The translations under genes and the position numbers were made by a program. From Desulfonatronum thioautotrophicum (lineage in GTDB: Bacteria; Desulfobacterota; Desulfovibrionia; Desulfovibrionales; Desulfonatronaceae): a DNA stretch of 64,000 nt. The DNA is taken from contig NZ_KN882169.1 of NCBI RefSeq assembly GCF_000934745.1, positions 90,280-154,279 of the forward strand, read 5' to 3'. How positions within the stretch are numbered: position 1 is the stretch's first letter; each line of letters starts with the position of its first letter. Below, piece by piece: positions 1 to 10,121 of this stretch. Below the pieces are notes generated by a model. It worked only from the letters and a program-made list of their open reading frames with translations. It ran no database searches and was not told where the DNA came from.

Positions 1-765
1 ACCCACGTCCTGCTGGGAACGTTTTCCCCTGATGCCTACATCCCCGCTACGGCCTATGCTCTGCGGCACCATTTGGGTGTTCCTCGGGGGATGGCCATGG
101 ACGTCTCCGCGGCCTGTTCAGGATTTTTGTTTGCCTTGGAGACCGCCCGGGCAATCCTTGCCCTGCATCCGGAAGCAATTGTCCTGGTGGTTGGCAGCGA
201 AGTGATTTCCTCGCGCTTGAATTGGAAGGACCGTTCAACCTGCGTGCTCTTCGGCGACGGAGCAGGAGCCGTGGTGGTCACGTCCAAGCCGACTTCCGGC
301 AGTGCGGAAGTGGTGGACGTTCTGCTCGATGGTGACGGATCGCTCAGCGAACTGCTGGTGGTGCGTGGTGGTGGGTCGTCTGCTCCGTTGAAACTGGGTG
401 AGCCGGTTGGCGATGATTTTTTCGTCCAAATGCAAGGACGGGAAATCTTCAAGCATGCCGTGCGATCCATGGCGACCATAACTCAGAGTCTTTTGGAGAA
501 GCATGGGCTGAAGGCCTCGGATATCGATTTGGTCATCCCGCATCAAGCAAATATCCGGATTATTGAGTCCCTGGCCAGTCGCTTGGAGATCCCCATGGAC
601 AAGGTTTTCGTGAATATCGAAAAATATGGCAACACTTCCGCGGCTTCCATCCCCATCGCCTTGGCGGAAGCCCGCCGGGAAGCATTGATTCCACCTGGAA
701 GCAACGTTATGTTGACCGCATTTGGGGGAGGACTCAACTGGGCTGCGGCATTGTTGCGCTTCTGA
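1..765 (+). CDS. fabH: 3-oxoacyl-ACP synthase III (KAS III), 5' partial
   Basis: Condenses acetyl-CoA with malonyl-ACP to start type II fatty acid synthesis in the cytoplasm. The reading frame is open from base 1, so the N-terminus lies outside the window and about 254 residues remain of a usual 320-330. The catalytic triad is visible: Cys in AACSG, His in PHQAN and Asn in GNTSAAS. A TTG at 73 is internal to the conserved region and is not the start. It heads a same-strand fatty acid cluster with fabG, acpP and fabF. The identification is firm. Confidence 0.96.
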   Translation, partial: THVLLGTFSPDAYIPATAYALRHHLGVPRGMAMDVSAACSGFLFALETARAILALHPEAIVLVVGSEVISSRLNWKDRSTCVLFGDGAGAVVVTSKPTSGSAEVVDVLLDGDGSLSELLVVRGGGSSAPLKLGEPVGDDFFVQMQGREIFKHAVRSMATITQSLLEKHGLKASDIDLVIPHQANIRIIESLASRLEIPMDKVFVNIEKYGNTSAASIPIALAEARREALIPPGSNVMLTAFGGGLNWAAALLRF

Positions 766-885
766 GAAGCCGGCATGTAACACCCATAAGCATGGGGAAC
801 CGCTCGTGCCGGCCTGGTGGATAGCCTCTGGTACACACCGACGAAAGCCGTGAGCCAATTATCATGACGAAACAGGATGGAGTGT

Positions 886-1629
886 ATGAGTGAACTGATC
901 AAGACGGCTCTGGTCACCGGGGCGTCTCGAGGAATCGGTCGGGCCGTGGCCCTGCGTTTGGCGCATGAAGGTTATCAGGTTTTCGTAACCTACGTCAGCA
1001 GGCCGGAATTGGCCGAGGCGGTTCAGGAAGTCATTCAGTCTCGTGGGGGCAAGGCCGCGGCATTTCGACTGGATGTCGGGGACAGCGAAGCGGTTGCTGC
1101 TTTTTTTCAAGAGCGAATCAAGGACAAGGTTCGACTGGAAGTTCTGGTCAACAATGCCGGAATGACCAAAGATAACCTGATCATTCGAATGAAGCCGGCA
1201 GATTGGGAGTCCGTCTTGCGCGTCAACCTTACCGGTAGTTTCGTCTGCTTGCAGGAGGCGGCCAAGTTGATGATTCGGCAACGTTACGGACGGATCATCA
1301 ATATTTCTTCGGTGGTTGGACAGATGGGCAATTCCGGGCAGGCCAATTACGCCGCATCCAAGGCCGGGTTGATCGGGCTGACCAAGTCAGCGGCCCAGGA
1401 ATTGGCTTCTCGCGGGATCACCGTCAACGCCGTCGCACCAGGATTCATTGATACGGACATGACGTCCGCCTTGTCCGAGGAAATTCAAAATACCTACATG
1501 GATCGCATTCCCATGCGACGTTTCGGCCAAGCCGAGGAAATCGCGGACACTGTCGCGTTTCTGGCCTCGGAAGGCGCTGGATACATTACCGGACAGGTTA
1601 TCGGCGTTACAGGCGGGATGTACATGTAG
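886..1629 (+). CDS. fabG: 3-oxoacyl-ACP reductase
   Basis: NADPH-dependent reductase of 3-oxoacyl-ACP in the fatty acid elongation cycle. It is a short-chain dehydrogenase: the TGASRGIG nucleotide-binding motif is at the N-terminus, NNAG follows, and the active site is a Ser plus YAASKAG (Tyr-x3-Lys). At 247 residues it has the normal family length. I chose ATG 886 because AGGA at 874-877 is correctly spaced; an in-frame ATG at 877 would overlap that site. It sits between fabH and acpP. Confidence 0.96.
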   Translation: MSELIKTALVTGASRGIGRAVALRLAHEGYQVFVTYVSRPELAEAVQEVIQSRGGKAAAFRLDVGDSEAVAAFFQERIKDKVRLEVLVNNAGMTKDNLIIRMKPADWESVLRVNLTGSFVCLQEAAKLMIRQRYGRIINISSVVGQMGNSGQANYAASKAGLIGLTKSAAQELASRGITVNAVAPGFIDTDMTSALSEEIQNTYMDRIPMRRFGQAEEIADTVAFLASEGAGYITGQVIGVTGGMYM

Positions 1630-1889
1630 CAATGCATCTGCTCATTCTTTTGCCGAAACCAGTTGCTGGGTGTCGCTTTTTTGCGATTTTGGCGTGCCTG
1701 GTCAAATTGGCCACAGAACGCTTCGTTCTCAACGAATGCAGACACTGCCATGAAGATCACAGTGTGCCGGTTTCGACCTGATTTGAGCAGAAATGCAAAA
1801 AACAATGTTCGGCATGGACCGGATTCCGCAGTACGGCGCGGAGCAAGCAAACAAACCACTTACTTTTTTCAGCTGGGAGGAGAACGATC

Positions 1890-2123
1890 ATGTCAATGGA
1901 AGAAAAGGTCAAAAAGATTATTGTCGACCAACTCGGCGTTTCCGCTGATCAGGTCACACCGGATGCCGCCTTTGTCGACGACCTGGGTGCGGATTCCCTG
2001 GACCTGACGGAATTGATCATGGCCATGGAAGAGGAGTTCGGCGTTGAGATCGACGATGAAGACGCCCAGAAGATGACCAAAGTCAAGGATGCGCTGACCT
2101 ATATTCAATCCAAGGTCGCCTGA
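1890..2123 (+). CDS. acpP: Acyl carrier protein
   Basis: Small acidic carrier of growing acyl chains on a phosphopantetheine arm. The 77-residue product has the attachment Ser in LGADSLD and the expected acidic helices. The start has a strong GGAGGAGA ribosome site just upstream. A spacer of about 260 bases separates it from fabG; no other gene is visible there, and it may hold a separate promoter allowing higher ACP expression. fabF follows 110 bases later. Confidence 0.97.
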   Translation: MSMEEKVKKIIVDQLGVSADQVTPDAAFVDDLGADSLDLTELIMAMEEEFGVEIDDEDAQKMTKVKDALTYIQSKVA

Positions 2124-2233
2124 TCCGGTTCTCCAAGGAAGCCAAAGATGTTTTGGGCGTCTTGTGATCTCCCTCGGTATGGTCACAAGGCGCTCGTCTT
2201 TTCCCGTCAGTCGGACAAGTCTAAGGTGGAAGT

Positions 2234-3478
2234 ATGTCCAGAAAGAAAATAGTCGTTACCGGTTTGTCAGCTGTCACTCCGCTGGGGGTGGATGCCCAGA
2301 CCAGTTGGGAACGGTTGATCCAGGGAGTATCGGGGGTTGCCCCATTGACCCGCTTCGATTGCCAGGAGCATGCAACCAAGATTGCCGCGGAGGTCAAGGG
2401 ATTTGAGCCGGAGAAATACATGCCGGCCAAGCAGACCCGCCGGATGGAGTTGTTTGCCCAGTTTGCCGTGGCCGGTGCGAAGATGCTTCTGGAAGATGCC
2501 CGCTGGACCATACCAGCGGATCGGGCCCATCGCACCGCTGCAATCATTGGTTGCGGCATCGGCGGGTTGGATGCTTTGGAGCGTTCCCAGACGACCATGC
2601 TCAAAAGTGGTCCTCGTAAAATTTCCGCATTTTTCATTCCTTCGTTGATTTCCAACATGGCCGCTGGGCAGGTCTCCATTTTTACCGGCGCCAAGGGGAA
2701 CAACCTGGTAACCACCTCGGCTTGCGCCTCTGGACTGCACTCCATCGGTACAGCTTTTTCCGAATTGTTGCTGGGCCGTGCCGACGTGGCCATTTGCGGT
2801 GGAACCGAAGCCAGTCTCACCCCGCTTGCCATGGCCGGCTTCAACGCACTCAAGGCCCTGTCCACGCGCAATGATGAACCGCAGTTGGCCTCGCGGCCCT
2901 TCGAGAACAACCGTGACGGATTCGTCATGGGCGAGGGCTGCGGCTTATTGCTTCTGGAAACCTTGGAACATGCTCAGGCTCGAGGAGCGACCATTTTAGC
3001 CGAGGTCGTGGGCTATGGCGCATCAGGCGACGCCTATCACATCACCGCTCCTGAAGAGAACGGCGAGGGCATGTCTCTGGCCATGCAGGCTGCTTTGGAT
3101 GAAGCCGGCGTGTCTCCGGGAGACGTGGATCATATCAATGCGCATGGCACCTCTACGAAACTTAATGATATCACTGAGACGAAAGCAATTAAGAAGGTTT
3201 TCGGCAAGCATGCCGCCTCCATTCCCATTACGGGCAATAAATCGATGATCGGTCATCTGCTTGGAGCAGCCGGTGGGGTGGAGAGTGTTTTTTCCGTTCT
3301 GACCCTGCATCACGGCATGATTCCTGGGACGATCAACATGGTCGATCCGGATCCCGAGTGCGACTTGGATTATGTCACTGACGGATCCAGAAAGGCTGAC
3401 GTCAACTATGTGCTTTGCAATTCCTTCGGTTTTGGCGGTACGAACGCCGCTATCCTCTACAAACGCTGGGACGGCTAA
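2234..3478 (+). CDS. fabF: 3-oxoacyl-ACP synthase II (KAS II)
   Basis: Elongating beta-ketoacyl-ACP synthase that condenses malonyl-ACP with acyl-ACP. The 414 residues match the family. The catalytic Cys lies in TTSACASG, and the two histidines in NAHGTST and GHLLGAAG. The start ATG follows TAAGGTGGA. The C-terminal NSFGFGGTNA motif is intact. It completes the fabH-fabG-acpP-fabF set and precedes glyA by about 130 bases that contain a small GGAAC/GTTCC dyad. Confidence 0.97.
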   Translation: MSRKKIVVTGLSAVTPLGVDAQTSWERLIQGVSGVAPLTRFDCQEHATKIAAEVKGFEPEKYMPAKQTRRMELFAQFAVAGAKMLLEDARWTIPADRAHRTAAIIGCGIGGLDALERSQTTMLKSGPRKISAFFIPSLISNMAAGQVSIFTGAKGNNLVTTSACASGLHSIGTAFSELLLGRADVAICGGTEASLTPLAMAGFNALKALSTRNDEPQLASRPFENNRDGFVMGEGCGLLLLETLEHAQARGATILAEVVGYGASGDAYHITAPEENGEGMSLAMQAALDEAGVSPGDVDHINAHGTSTKLNDITETKAIKKVFGKHAASIPITGNKSMIGHLLGAAGGVESVFSVLTLHHGMIPGTINMVDPDPECDLDYVTDGSRKADVNYVLCNSFGFGGTNAAILYKRWDG

Positions 3479-3606
3479 CCGGAACAACCAGCGGGTTCCG
3501 TTCGCGACCCAATCGGTGCCGCACCTGTGTAATCTTTTTCTCACCCCATGGAGTCAAAAGGCTTTGCGGGGTACGAGCGTAAATCTCATCCCTGGAGACG
3601 AGACAA

Positions 3607-4851
3607 ATGAATCTTGACGACCTCAACCGCCTTGACCCAGAAATCGCGGAAGCGATCGGCCTGGAGGAGCAACGCCAACTGCACAAGCTCGAGTTGATCG
3701 CCTCGGAGAACTTTACATCTCCGGCCGTGCGCATGGCCATGGGCAGTGTTTTGACCCACAAATATGCCGAAGGCTATCCCGGCAAGCGCTATTACGGCGG
3801 TTGTGAATATGTCGACATGGCCGAGACTCTGGCCCAGGATCGCGCAAAGCAATTGTTTCAGTCCGAATACGTCAACGTTCAGCCGCACTCCGGTTCCCAG
3901 GCCAACATGGCCGTTTATTTCGGCGCACTCCAGCCGGGCGATGTCATTTTGGGGATGGACCTTGCTCATGGCGGTCACCTGACCCACGGCAGTCCGGTGA
4001 ATTTTTCCGGGAAACTCTACAAGGTGGTGTTTTACGGAGTACGCAAGGAAGATGGGACCATCGACTATGATCAGGTTCGTTCCATGGCCCGCGAGCACCG
4101 TCCAAAAGTTATCGTCGCCGGTGCCAGCGCATATTCACGAGTGATTGATTTTCCAGCATTCCGTGATATCGCTGACGAGGTCGGGGCGAAGTTGATGGTG
4201 GACATGGCGCATATCGCCGGTTTAATTGCCGCGAAACTCCACCCCTCTCCAGTGGGCAGCGCGCATTTTATCACTACCACCACTCACAAGACCCTGCGTG
4301 GTCCTCGCGGGGGAATGATTCTTGCCACCGAAGAGTTCGGAAAGCTTCTGAACTCCCAGATTTTTCCCGGCATCCAGGGAGGGCCCTTGATGCATGTGAT
4401 CGCCTCCAAGGCAGTTGCGTTTGGTGAGGCACTTCGGCCGACATTCGCCCGCTACCAGCAACAGGTGATCAATAATGCCCAGGCCATGGCCAAAGCCCTG
4501 ACCGAGGCTGGATTCAACCTGGTGTCCGGTGGAACGGACAACCATCTGATGCTGGTTGACCTGACCAACAAGGACATCACCGGGAAGGACGCGGAAATCG
4601 CCCTGGATAAGGCTGGAATAACCGTGAACAAAAACACGGTGCCCTTTGAGACCCGTTCGCCTTTCGTGACGTCCGGCATTCGCCTGGGGACTCCGGCATT
4701 GACCACGCGAGGCATGACCGAAGAACATATGCTTCGCGTGGTAGAATGGATTGTGGCCGCCCTTGAGCAGCGGGAAAACGAGAGTGAACTGCGAAAAATT
4801 GAATCCCAGGTCCGGGATTTTGCTTCCCAGTTTCCTCTTTTCGCAGAGTAG
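3607..4851 (+). CDS. glyA: Serine hydroxymethyltransferase
   Basis: PLP enzyme interconverting serine and glycine while charging tetrahydrofolate with a one-carbon unit. The 414-residue protein has the N-terminal ELIASEN motif, YPGKRYYGG, and the PLP-binding Lys in [24 protein letters not shown] ribosome site precedes the ATG. It lies between fabF and a deoxycytidylate deaminase. The link to the latter makes sense because thymidylate synthesis consumes both dUMP and methylene-THF. Confidence 0.97.
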   Translation: MNLDDLNRLDPEIAEAIGLEEQRQLHKLELIASENFTSPAVRMAMGSVLTHKYAEGYPGKRYYGGCEYVDMAETLAQDRAKQLFQSEYVNVQPHSGSQANMAVYFGALQPGDVILGMDLAHGGHLTHGSPVNFSGKLYKVVFYGVRKEDGTIDYDQVRSMAREHRPKVIVAGASAYSRVIDFPAFRDIADEVGAKLMVDMAHIAGLIAAKLHPSPVGSAHFITTTTHKTLRGPRGGMILATEEFGKLLNSQIFPGIQGGPLMHVIASKAVAFGEALRPTFARYQQQVINNAQAMAKALTEAGFNLVSGGTDNHLMLVDLTNKDITGKDAEIALDKAGITVNKNTVPFETRSPFVTSGIRLGTPALTTRGMTEEHMLRVVEWIVAALEQRENESELRKIESQVRDFASQFPLFAE

Positions 4852-4923
4852 CCTTTCCTGCTCATGAACCGGATTGATTGGATGTACCCTGTTACGCATC
4901 GTTGCTGAGGACGCGCGGAGCTG

Positions 4924-5370
4924 ATGCGCCTGCCATGGCCGGAATACTTCATGGGCATTGCCAAACTGGTGGCCGAACGCTCCACATGTCTGCGACGCAA
5001 GGTTGGTGCGTTGGCTGTTCAGGAAAAGAGGATACTGGCTACGGGCTACAACGGTGCTCCGGCCGGTCTGGAACATTGCCTGGATATCGGATGTTTGCGG
5101 CAGAAGATGGGCATTCCCTCGGGCCAGCGGCATGAATTGTGTCGCGGCCTGCATGCGGAGCAGAATGTGATCATCCAAGCGGCCACACATGGTGTGCGCC
5201 TGGAAGGTGCACACATCTACTGCACGACCCAGCCTTGTCTGATCTGCACCAAAATGCTCATCAACTGCGGTGTTGGCGCGATTTTTTTTGAACAGGGCTA
5301 TCCCGACGATCTGGCCGTGAACATGTTGTGCGAGGCAGGAGTTCGCTTTGAACAGCTTTCCGCTTCCTGA
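4924..5370 (+). CDS. dCMP deaminase (ComEB-like)
   Basis: Zinc-dependent deaminase expected to convert dCMP to dUMP, feeding thymidylate synthesis. At 148 residues it shows the zinc/catalytic signatures HAEQNVI and PCLIC of the cytidine/deoxycytidylate deaminase fold, plus the ATGYNGAP loop typical of dCMP deaminases. Its end overlaps the start of ribD by 23 bases, so the two are probably translationally coupled. RibD carries a related deaminase domain, but the substrate loops differ. Confidence 0.9.
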   Translation: MRLPWPEYFMGIAKLVAERSTCLRRKVGALAVQEKRILATGYNGAPAGLEHCLDIGCLRQKMGIPSGQRHELCRGLHAEQNVIIQAATHGVRLEGAHIYCTTQPCLICTKMLINCGVGAIFFEQGYPDDLAVNMLCEAGVRFEQLSAS

Positions 5371-6574
5371 GAACGCCGACTGGATCATGCGCCAGGCCGT
5401 GGCCCTGGCTGAACGCGGCAAGGGAAGCACAGCTCCCAATCCCTGCGTTGGCGCGGTGTTGACCCGCGAAGGGCGAATCGTGGCCCAGGGGTTCCATCAT
5501 GGGCCGGGACTGCCCCATGCCGAGGTGGAGGTCCTGCGTGACGCCGCGGCAAAAGGGGTTGCGCCCAGCGAGTGCATACTCTGGGTGACCCTGGAACCCT
5601 GCAACCACACCGGGCGGACTCCCCCATGCACCCAGGCCGTGGTTCATGCCGGAATCAAGCAGGTCGTCGTCGGCGCAGCGGACCCGAATCCTCGTGTTCT
5701 GGGGGGCGGTATTCCTTTTCTGCGCCAACAGGGCGTTCAGGTTTTGGTCGGTGTGGCCGAGCAGGCCTGCCTGGACCTGATCGCGGACTTCCAAACCTGG
5801 ATTGCCACTTCCCGCCCTTATCTATATCTCAAAATGGCCGCTACACTGGATGGCCGAATAGCCACCCGTTCCGGGGATTCCCAGTGGATCACCAACGCCC
5901 GCTCCCGGCAAATGGTTCATCATTTGCGAGGTCGGGTCGGGGCGGTGATCGTCGGGGCGGGCACGTTCCGGATGGATGACCCTCGGTTAACCTGTCGACA
6001 TCGGACAGATCATTTCAGTACCGGCCATGAAAGCAACGGAAAAACACAAGAAAGCGTTGTTCAGCCATTGGCTGTCATTGTCGGGACCAAATTGCCGGAT
6101 GCTCAAGAGGACCGGTTCTTGTTGCGAAATCGGGCCGAAGAAACGCTTTTCTGGACCACGCCTGCCGCGGCCCGCGGCAAAGCGGCTGACAAATTGCGTG
6201 CTCTGGGAGCTCGGATTTGGGGAGCTGGAACAGACTCCCTTGTTGACCTGGAATCTTGCCTGATTCGGTTACGCAGCGAGTTGGGAGTGATGGAAGCGCT
6301 GTGTGAGGGGGGCGGAGGATTGGCTCAGAATCTTGTTTCCGCCGACCTCATTGGGGAGTGGTGGCTGTTTCTTGCTCCCCGGACCCTGGGCGATACCCAG
6401 GCCGTGCCGCTTTTATCCGGAGCCGACATCCCCCGCATGGCTGAGGCCAAACGCTGGAGGACCAGCCGGATAGAAGAACTGGAGGGCGATCTGCGGTTCG
6501 TCTTGCACCCGGAAGCGGCATCCCCTGAAGAGCCAAGGACGCAGGAAAAGGAAGACGGATGTTCACCGGACTGA
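5348..6574 (+). CDS. ribD: Bifunctional riboflavin pyrimidine deaminase/reductase
   Basis: Catalyses the deamination and the ribosyl side-chain reduction of the riboflavin pathway. The N-terminal deaminase domain (about residues 10-150) has APNPCVGAV, the zinc motif PHAEVEVL and the second zinc pair in [13 protein letters not shown]. The C-terminal reductase domain begins at the [11 protein letters not shown] motif. The start is TTG 5348, inside the previous gene, with AGGAG about 8 bases upstream; ATG 5387 is an alternative but would trim the conserved first helix. At 408 residues it is slightly longer than usual. Confidence 0.94.
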   Translation: MNSFPLPENADWIMRQAVALAERGKGSTAPNPCVGAVLTREGRIVAQGFHHGPGLPHAEVEVLRDAAAKGVAPSECILWVTLEPCNHTGRTPPCTQAVVHAGIKQVVVGAADPNPRVLGGGIPFLRQQGVQVLVGVAEQACLDLIADFQTWIATSRPYLYLKMAATLDGRIATRSGDSQWITNARSRQMVHHLRGRVGAVIVGAGTFRMDDPRLTCRHRTDHFSTGHESNGKTQESVVQPLAVIVGTKLPDAQEDRFLLRNRAEETLFWTTPAAARGKAADKLRALGARIWGAGTDSLVDLESCLIRLRSELGVMEALCEGGGGLAQNLVSADLIGEWWLFLAPRTLGDTQAVPLLSGADIPRMAEAKRWRTSRIEELEGDLRFVLHPEAASPEEPRTQEKEDGCSPD

Positions 6575-7257
6575 TTCAGGGACCGGGCAAGGTTCTGGGC
6601 ATTGCAGGCAGGCAGGGCGACAGGGCTGGGCAGTCTGACCGGGAAACGCGCCTGGAGATCGCCCCAGAGGCCCCGTTTCACGACTATGTCCGTGGGGAAA
6701 GCATTGCGGTCAACGGCGTTTGCCTGACCGTGGAATCCTTCAGTGCGGATCGATTTTCCGTTTTTGCTTCAGCTGAAACCTTGCGACTGACCAACCTGGG
6801 TGGCCTGCGCACCGGCATGCGCGTCAACCTGGAGCGGGCCTTGGCTTTGGGCGACAGGTTGGGCGGGCATCTGGTCAGCGGCCATGTGGACTGTCTGGCG
6901 CGTGTGGGAGAAATGCGCCAAGTAGGTCAGTCTCGGTGGTTCCGACTCCTGTACCCTGCTGCCTTTTCTCCTCTGGTGGTGACCAAGGGGTCCGTAACTC
7001 TGGACGGGATCAGTTTAACGGTCAATGCCTGCGGAGATGGCTTTCTGGAAGTAAACATCATCCCGGAAACGTGGCGCAATACGACCATATCGACGTGGCA
7101 GCCGGGCCGGGACGTGAATATGGAAACCGATCTGATCGGCAAATATGTGCAACGCATGCTCACGCCGTGGGCCACGACCTCGTCATCGGCCAAGGGATCT
7201 CCCACTGCTCGTTCCGAGGGAATCAGCGAGGCGTTTTTGCGCGAACATGGATTTTAA
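6559..7257 (+). CDS. ribE: Riboflavin synthase alpha chain
   Basis: Dismutates two 6,7-dimethyl-8-ribityllumazines to riboflavin. It starts with the signature MFTGLIQ and has two lumazine-binding barrels, each with a V(T)LDG/VNGVCLTV-type core and a G(G)HxVSGHVD motif. The start overlaps the end of ribD by 16 bases. The last 30 or so residues are a Ser/Ala-rich tail beyond the usual end of the second barrel, giving 232 residues where 200-220 is typical. Confidence 0.95.
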   Translation: MFTGLIQGPGKVLGIAGRQGDRAGQSDRETRLEIAPEAPFHDYVRGESIAVNGVCLTVESFSADRFSVFASAETLRLTNLGGLRTGMRVNLERALALGDRLGGHLVSGHVDCLARVGEMRQVGQSRWFRLLYPAAFSPLVVTKGSVTLDGISLTVNACGDGFLEVNIIPETWRNTTISTWQPGRDVNMETDLIGKYVQRMLTPWATTSSSAKGSPTARSEGISEAFLREHGF

Positions 7258-7282
7258 CCGCCCGGAAACAAGGGAGCGATAT

Positions 7283-8521
7283 ATGGCGCTGTGCAGTATG
7301 GAAGAAGCCATCGAGGACATCCGGCAGGGTCGGATGATCATTCTGGTGGACGACGAAAACAGGGAGAACGAAGGGGATTTAACCATCGCGGCCGAGAGCG
7401 TGACTCCGGAAATAATCAATTTCATGGCCATCCACGGTCGGGGGTTGATCTGTCTGGCCATGGAGCAGGATCTGGTGGAAAAGCTGGATTTGCCGATGAT
7501 GTCTTCGCGCAATGAGTCGCGGTTTGGAACGGCGTTCACCGTATCCATTGAAGCCCGTTCCGGCGTCTCCACCGGAATTTCCGCTTATGACCGGGCAACG
7601 ACGATCCTCACCGCTGTTGCCGACGACGCCAAGGCCGAGGACATCGTTTCCCCCGGGCATGTCTTTCCGTTGCGGGCCAGAAAAGGTGGTGTCCTGGTCC
7701 GGGCAGGGCAAACCGAAGGCAGTGTGGACATGGCTCGCCTGGCCGGGATGAAGCCGGCGGCGGTGATCTGCGAGATCATGCGCGATGACGGGAATATGGC
7801 CCGAATGCCTGACCTGGAGGTGTTCGCCGCCAAGCATGGACTGAAGATCGCCTCCATCGCCGACTTGATCCGATACCGGATGAAGCACGACTCGTTGTCG
7901 GTCCGTCGGGTGGGAGAGGCCAATCTGCCCACCTGCAGCGGCGGTGATTTTCGGGTCTATGCTTACGAAAGCGAAGTGGATAACAACGTGCACTTGGCCT
8001 TGGTCAAAGGGGAGATCAATCCGGATGAACCGACCCTGGTTCGCGTGCACAGCCAGTGCCTGACAGGTGATGTTTTCGGCTCCCTGCGTTGCGACTGCGG
8101 TCCACAGCTTCAGGCGGCCATGCGGATCATTGCCGAAGAAGGTAGCGGTGTGATCCTGTATATGCGCCAGGAAGGACGCGGCATCGGTCTGGCCAACAAG
8201 ATCAAGGCGTATTGCCTGCAGGACAGCGGCCGGGACACCGTGGAAGCCAATGTGGATCTGGGCTTTGCTCCGGACTTGCGGGATTACGGGGTTGGTGCGC
8301 AGATTCTGGTGGACCTGGGTGTAAGTAAAATGCGGATGATGACCAACAATCCCAAAAAAATCGTTGGACTGGAAGGGTACGGGCTGGAAGTGGCCGGGCG
8401 GGTTCCCGTGGAGATCGAGGCGTGTGAGCAAAACCTGCAGTATTTGCTGACCAAGAAGGAAAAAATGGGACACATGTTGGATTTCAAAGCAGACAAGGAG
8501 AAGACCCGTGCAGCATCTTGA
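7283..8521 (+). CDS. ribBA: DHBP synthase / GTP cyclohydrolase II
   Basis: Bifunctional entry enzyme of riboflavin synthesis. The N-terminal half makes 3,4-dihydroxy-2-butanone 4-phosphate ([11 protein letters not shown] motif, metal-binding region near residues 20-40). The C-terminal half opens GTP and carries the zinc cysteines in GSLRCDCG and the RQEGRGIGL motif. I chose ATG 7283 with GGGAG upstream; the frame is open further upstream, but that part overlaps ribE and is not conserved. The product is 412 residues. The end overlaps ribH by 14 bases. Confidence 0.95.
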   Translation: MALCSMEEAIEDIRQGRMIILVDDENRENEGDLTIAAESVTPEIINFMAIHGRGLICLAMEQDLVEKLDLPMMSSRNESRFGTAFTVSIEARSGVSTGISAYDRATTILTAVADDAKAEDIVSPGHVFPLRARKGGVLVRAGQTEGSVDMARLAGMKPAAVICEIMRDDGNMARMPDLEVFAAKHGLKIASIADLIRYRMKHDSLSVRRVGEANLPTCSGGDFRVYAYESEVDNNVHLALVKGEINPDEPTLVRVHSQCLTGDVFGSLRCDCGPQLQAAMRIIAEEGSGVILYMRQEGRGIGLANKIKAYCLQDSGRDTVEANVDLGFAPDLRDYGVGAQILVDLGVSKMRMMTNNPKKIVGLEGYGLEVAGRVPVEIEACEQNLQYLLTKKEKMGHMLDFKADKEKTRAAS

Positions 8522-8978
8522 AACCATTGAAGGCCGGCTGGACGCCACAGGTTTGCGATTCGCCATTCTGGCCAGCCGATTCAACGACTTCATCGTGGAT
8601 CGTCTTGTCGGCGGGGCTGTGGATTATCTTGTTCGGCACGGTGCTGAAAAAACCGACATTACCTTGATTCGAGTCCCGGGTGCCTACGAAATGCCTCTTG
8701 CGGCCAAGCGGTTGGCAGAGGCGAAACGGTTTCACGGGATTGTTTGCCTGGGTGCGGTAATTCGCGGTGCAACACCGCACTTCGATTATGTCTCGGCCGA
8801 AGTCTCCAAGGGGTTGGCTCAAGTAATGCTGGACAGCGGAATTCCCGTGGGGTTCGGCGTCCTGACGACGGATACCCTGGAGCAAGCCGTGGAACGAGCC
8901 GGGAGCAAGGCTGGTAACAAGGGCGTGGACGCCGCGGCCGCGACTCTGGAAATGATTCGCGTCCTGGAACAATTCTGA
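8508..8978 (+). CDS. ribH: 6,7-dimethyl-8-ribityllumazine synthase
   Basis: Condenses the RibA/RibD product with the RibB product, as an icosahedral or pentameric cytoplasmic enzyme. The 156-residue sequence has the expected [11 protein letters not shown]-terminal motif, [21 protein letters not shown] and [13 protein letters not shown]. Translation begins at GTG 8508 with AAGGAGAA just upstream, inside the end of ribBA. With ribD, ribE and ribBA it completes the riboflavin pathway in one tightly packed operon. Confidence 0.96.
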   Translation: MQHLETIEGRLDATGLRFAILASRFNDFIVDRLVGGAVDYLVRHGAEKTDITLIRVPGAYEMPLAAKRLAEAKRFHGIVCLGAVIRGATPHFDYVSAEVSKGLAQVMLDSGIPVGFGVLTTDTLEQAVERAGSKAGNKGVDAAAATLEMIRVLEQF

Positions 8979-9002
8979 TTCATATTGGCGGCGCGAAGAA
9001 TC

Positions 9003-9536
9003 ATGGACTCTCCGAAGGTACATCGAAGACTCGCGAGAAGGCGAGCACTGCAGTGTATTTTTGCCTTGGATTTTCAAAAGGTTAAAAATGTTGAGCAGGT
9101 CCGCAGGACCTTTTTGGCTTTGCCCGAGGACGATGACGAAGATTCGTTCGACCAATCTGAACCTTCCTCCAAGCCGAAGAATGCCTCTTCTGTTGCTCCC
9201 ACGCCAACCACGATCTCTGTGGAAGACCAGGAATTCGCCTTGCAGTTGGTTTCAGGTGCTTTTGTCCATTTGGATGAGATCGATGGCGTGATTCGCCGCT
9301 TTTCAAGGCATTGGAAAATCGAGCGGATCGCCAAGGCCGAGCTGAGCGTACTCCGTCTGGCAGTCTATGAATTGCTGTACGAGCCGGAAATCCCTTTGCG
9401 GGTCAGTATCAACGAGGCCATAGATTTGAGCAAGGAATTCGCCGACGACCATTCCTTTCCCTTTGTGAATGGCATTCTTGATGCCGTGGCCAAGGCGGTG
9501 AGCCATGGTGAACTTGGGATTCCTCAGCAATTCTGA
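9003..9536 (+). CDS. nusB: Transcription antitermination factor NusB
   Basis: RNA-binding partner of NusE in rRNA antitermination. The N-terminal helix RRLARRRALQCIFALDF and the C-terminal INEAIDLSKEF / VNGILDAVAK motifs are those of NusB. Between them (about residues 37-72) is a polar insert rich in Asp/Glu and Ser/Pro that most family members lack, making the product 177 residues. A TTG start at 8985 is possible. ribH-nusB adjacency is widespread. Its end overlaps the next small gene by 32 bases. Confidence 0.92.
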   Translation: MDSPKVHRRLARRRALQCIFALDFQKVKNVEQVRRTFLALPEDDDEDSFDQSEPSSKPKNASSVAPTPTTISVEDQEFALQLVSGAFVHLDEIDGVIRRFSRHWKIERIAKAELSVLRLAVYELLYEPEIPLRVSINEAIDLSKEFADDHSFPFVNGILDAVAKAVSHGELGIPQQF

Positions 9537-9990
9537 TCAATGTCCCGACGACGTTCGTCATGTTCGGTTTTTCTTCGATGAAGCACGGCCCGCTGATTGT
9601 GGCCCGGCTGACGTAACGATTGTCCCCGATCACCGCGGACGGATTTCCTGGACCTTGTCCTGGCATGTCGCACCGCAATCAGATCATCAAACGTGGCCTG
9701 AGCGAATGGCCCTGCAACTGAACGACTTGGCCTGGAACCAGTGGTGGCTGGACGTGGGGACGTTGACATCCGTGGTTGGGTTTTCCGCGGATCGGGCGTT
9801 GTTGCTCTGGGGAGAACGGTTCTGGCCGCGATATCGGTGTGACGCTTTGGTTTATCTGGACGTTGGTGGTCGGCGCAGGTTGGTCTACCAGGCTGTACGC
9901 CGCTGGGAGAGGGACTTTGCCCATGTTCGGTTTGCAACCGAGCATGATCTGGACGTGGTATCGCCTGGAAACGAAGACATGGGACCGTGA
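9505..9990 (+). CDS. Conserved hypothetical protein between nusB and leuS
   Basis: I do not recognise a named domain. The 161-residue product is rich in Trp and Arg (WTLSWH, WNQWWLDVG, LLLWGERFWPRY) with no signal peptide or membrane segment, so it is probably cytoplasmic. It overlaps the end of nusB in another frame and precedes leuS on the same strand, suggesting cotranscription. From memory, sulfate reducers often have an uncharacterised gene in this slot, which is weak support that it is real. Coding bias resembles the neighbours. Confidence 0.7.
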   Translation: MVNLGFLSNSDQCPDDVRHVRFFFDEARPADCGPADVTIVPDHRGRISWTLSWHVAPQSDHQTWPERMALQLNDLAWNQWWLDVGTLTSVVGFSADRALLLWGERFWPRYRCDALVYLDVGGRRRLVYQAVRRWERDFAHVRFATEHDLDVVSPGNEDMGP

Positions 9991-10121
9991 TGTCAGTCCT
10001 GAATATAGTTGTTTTCAAGCCAAAGATTTCGGATGCGTGCTTGGGTTGATGGTTGGAGAGAAGTTGTGAACCGCGATGCAACGTATGTGACACGTTTCTG
10101 AGAATGGAACTGGAGAGGACA

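Noticed and set aside
1663..2007. A 114-codon frame between fabG and acpP
   Set aside because: It overlaps acpP in another frame and shows no conserved feature.
4222..5439. A 405-codon minus-strand frame across glyA, the deaminase and ribD
   Set aside because: It covers parts of three well-defined genes on the other strand, so it is a shadow.
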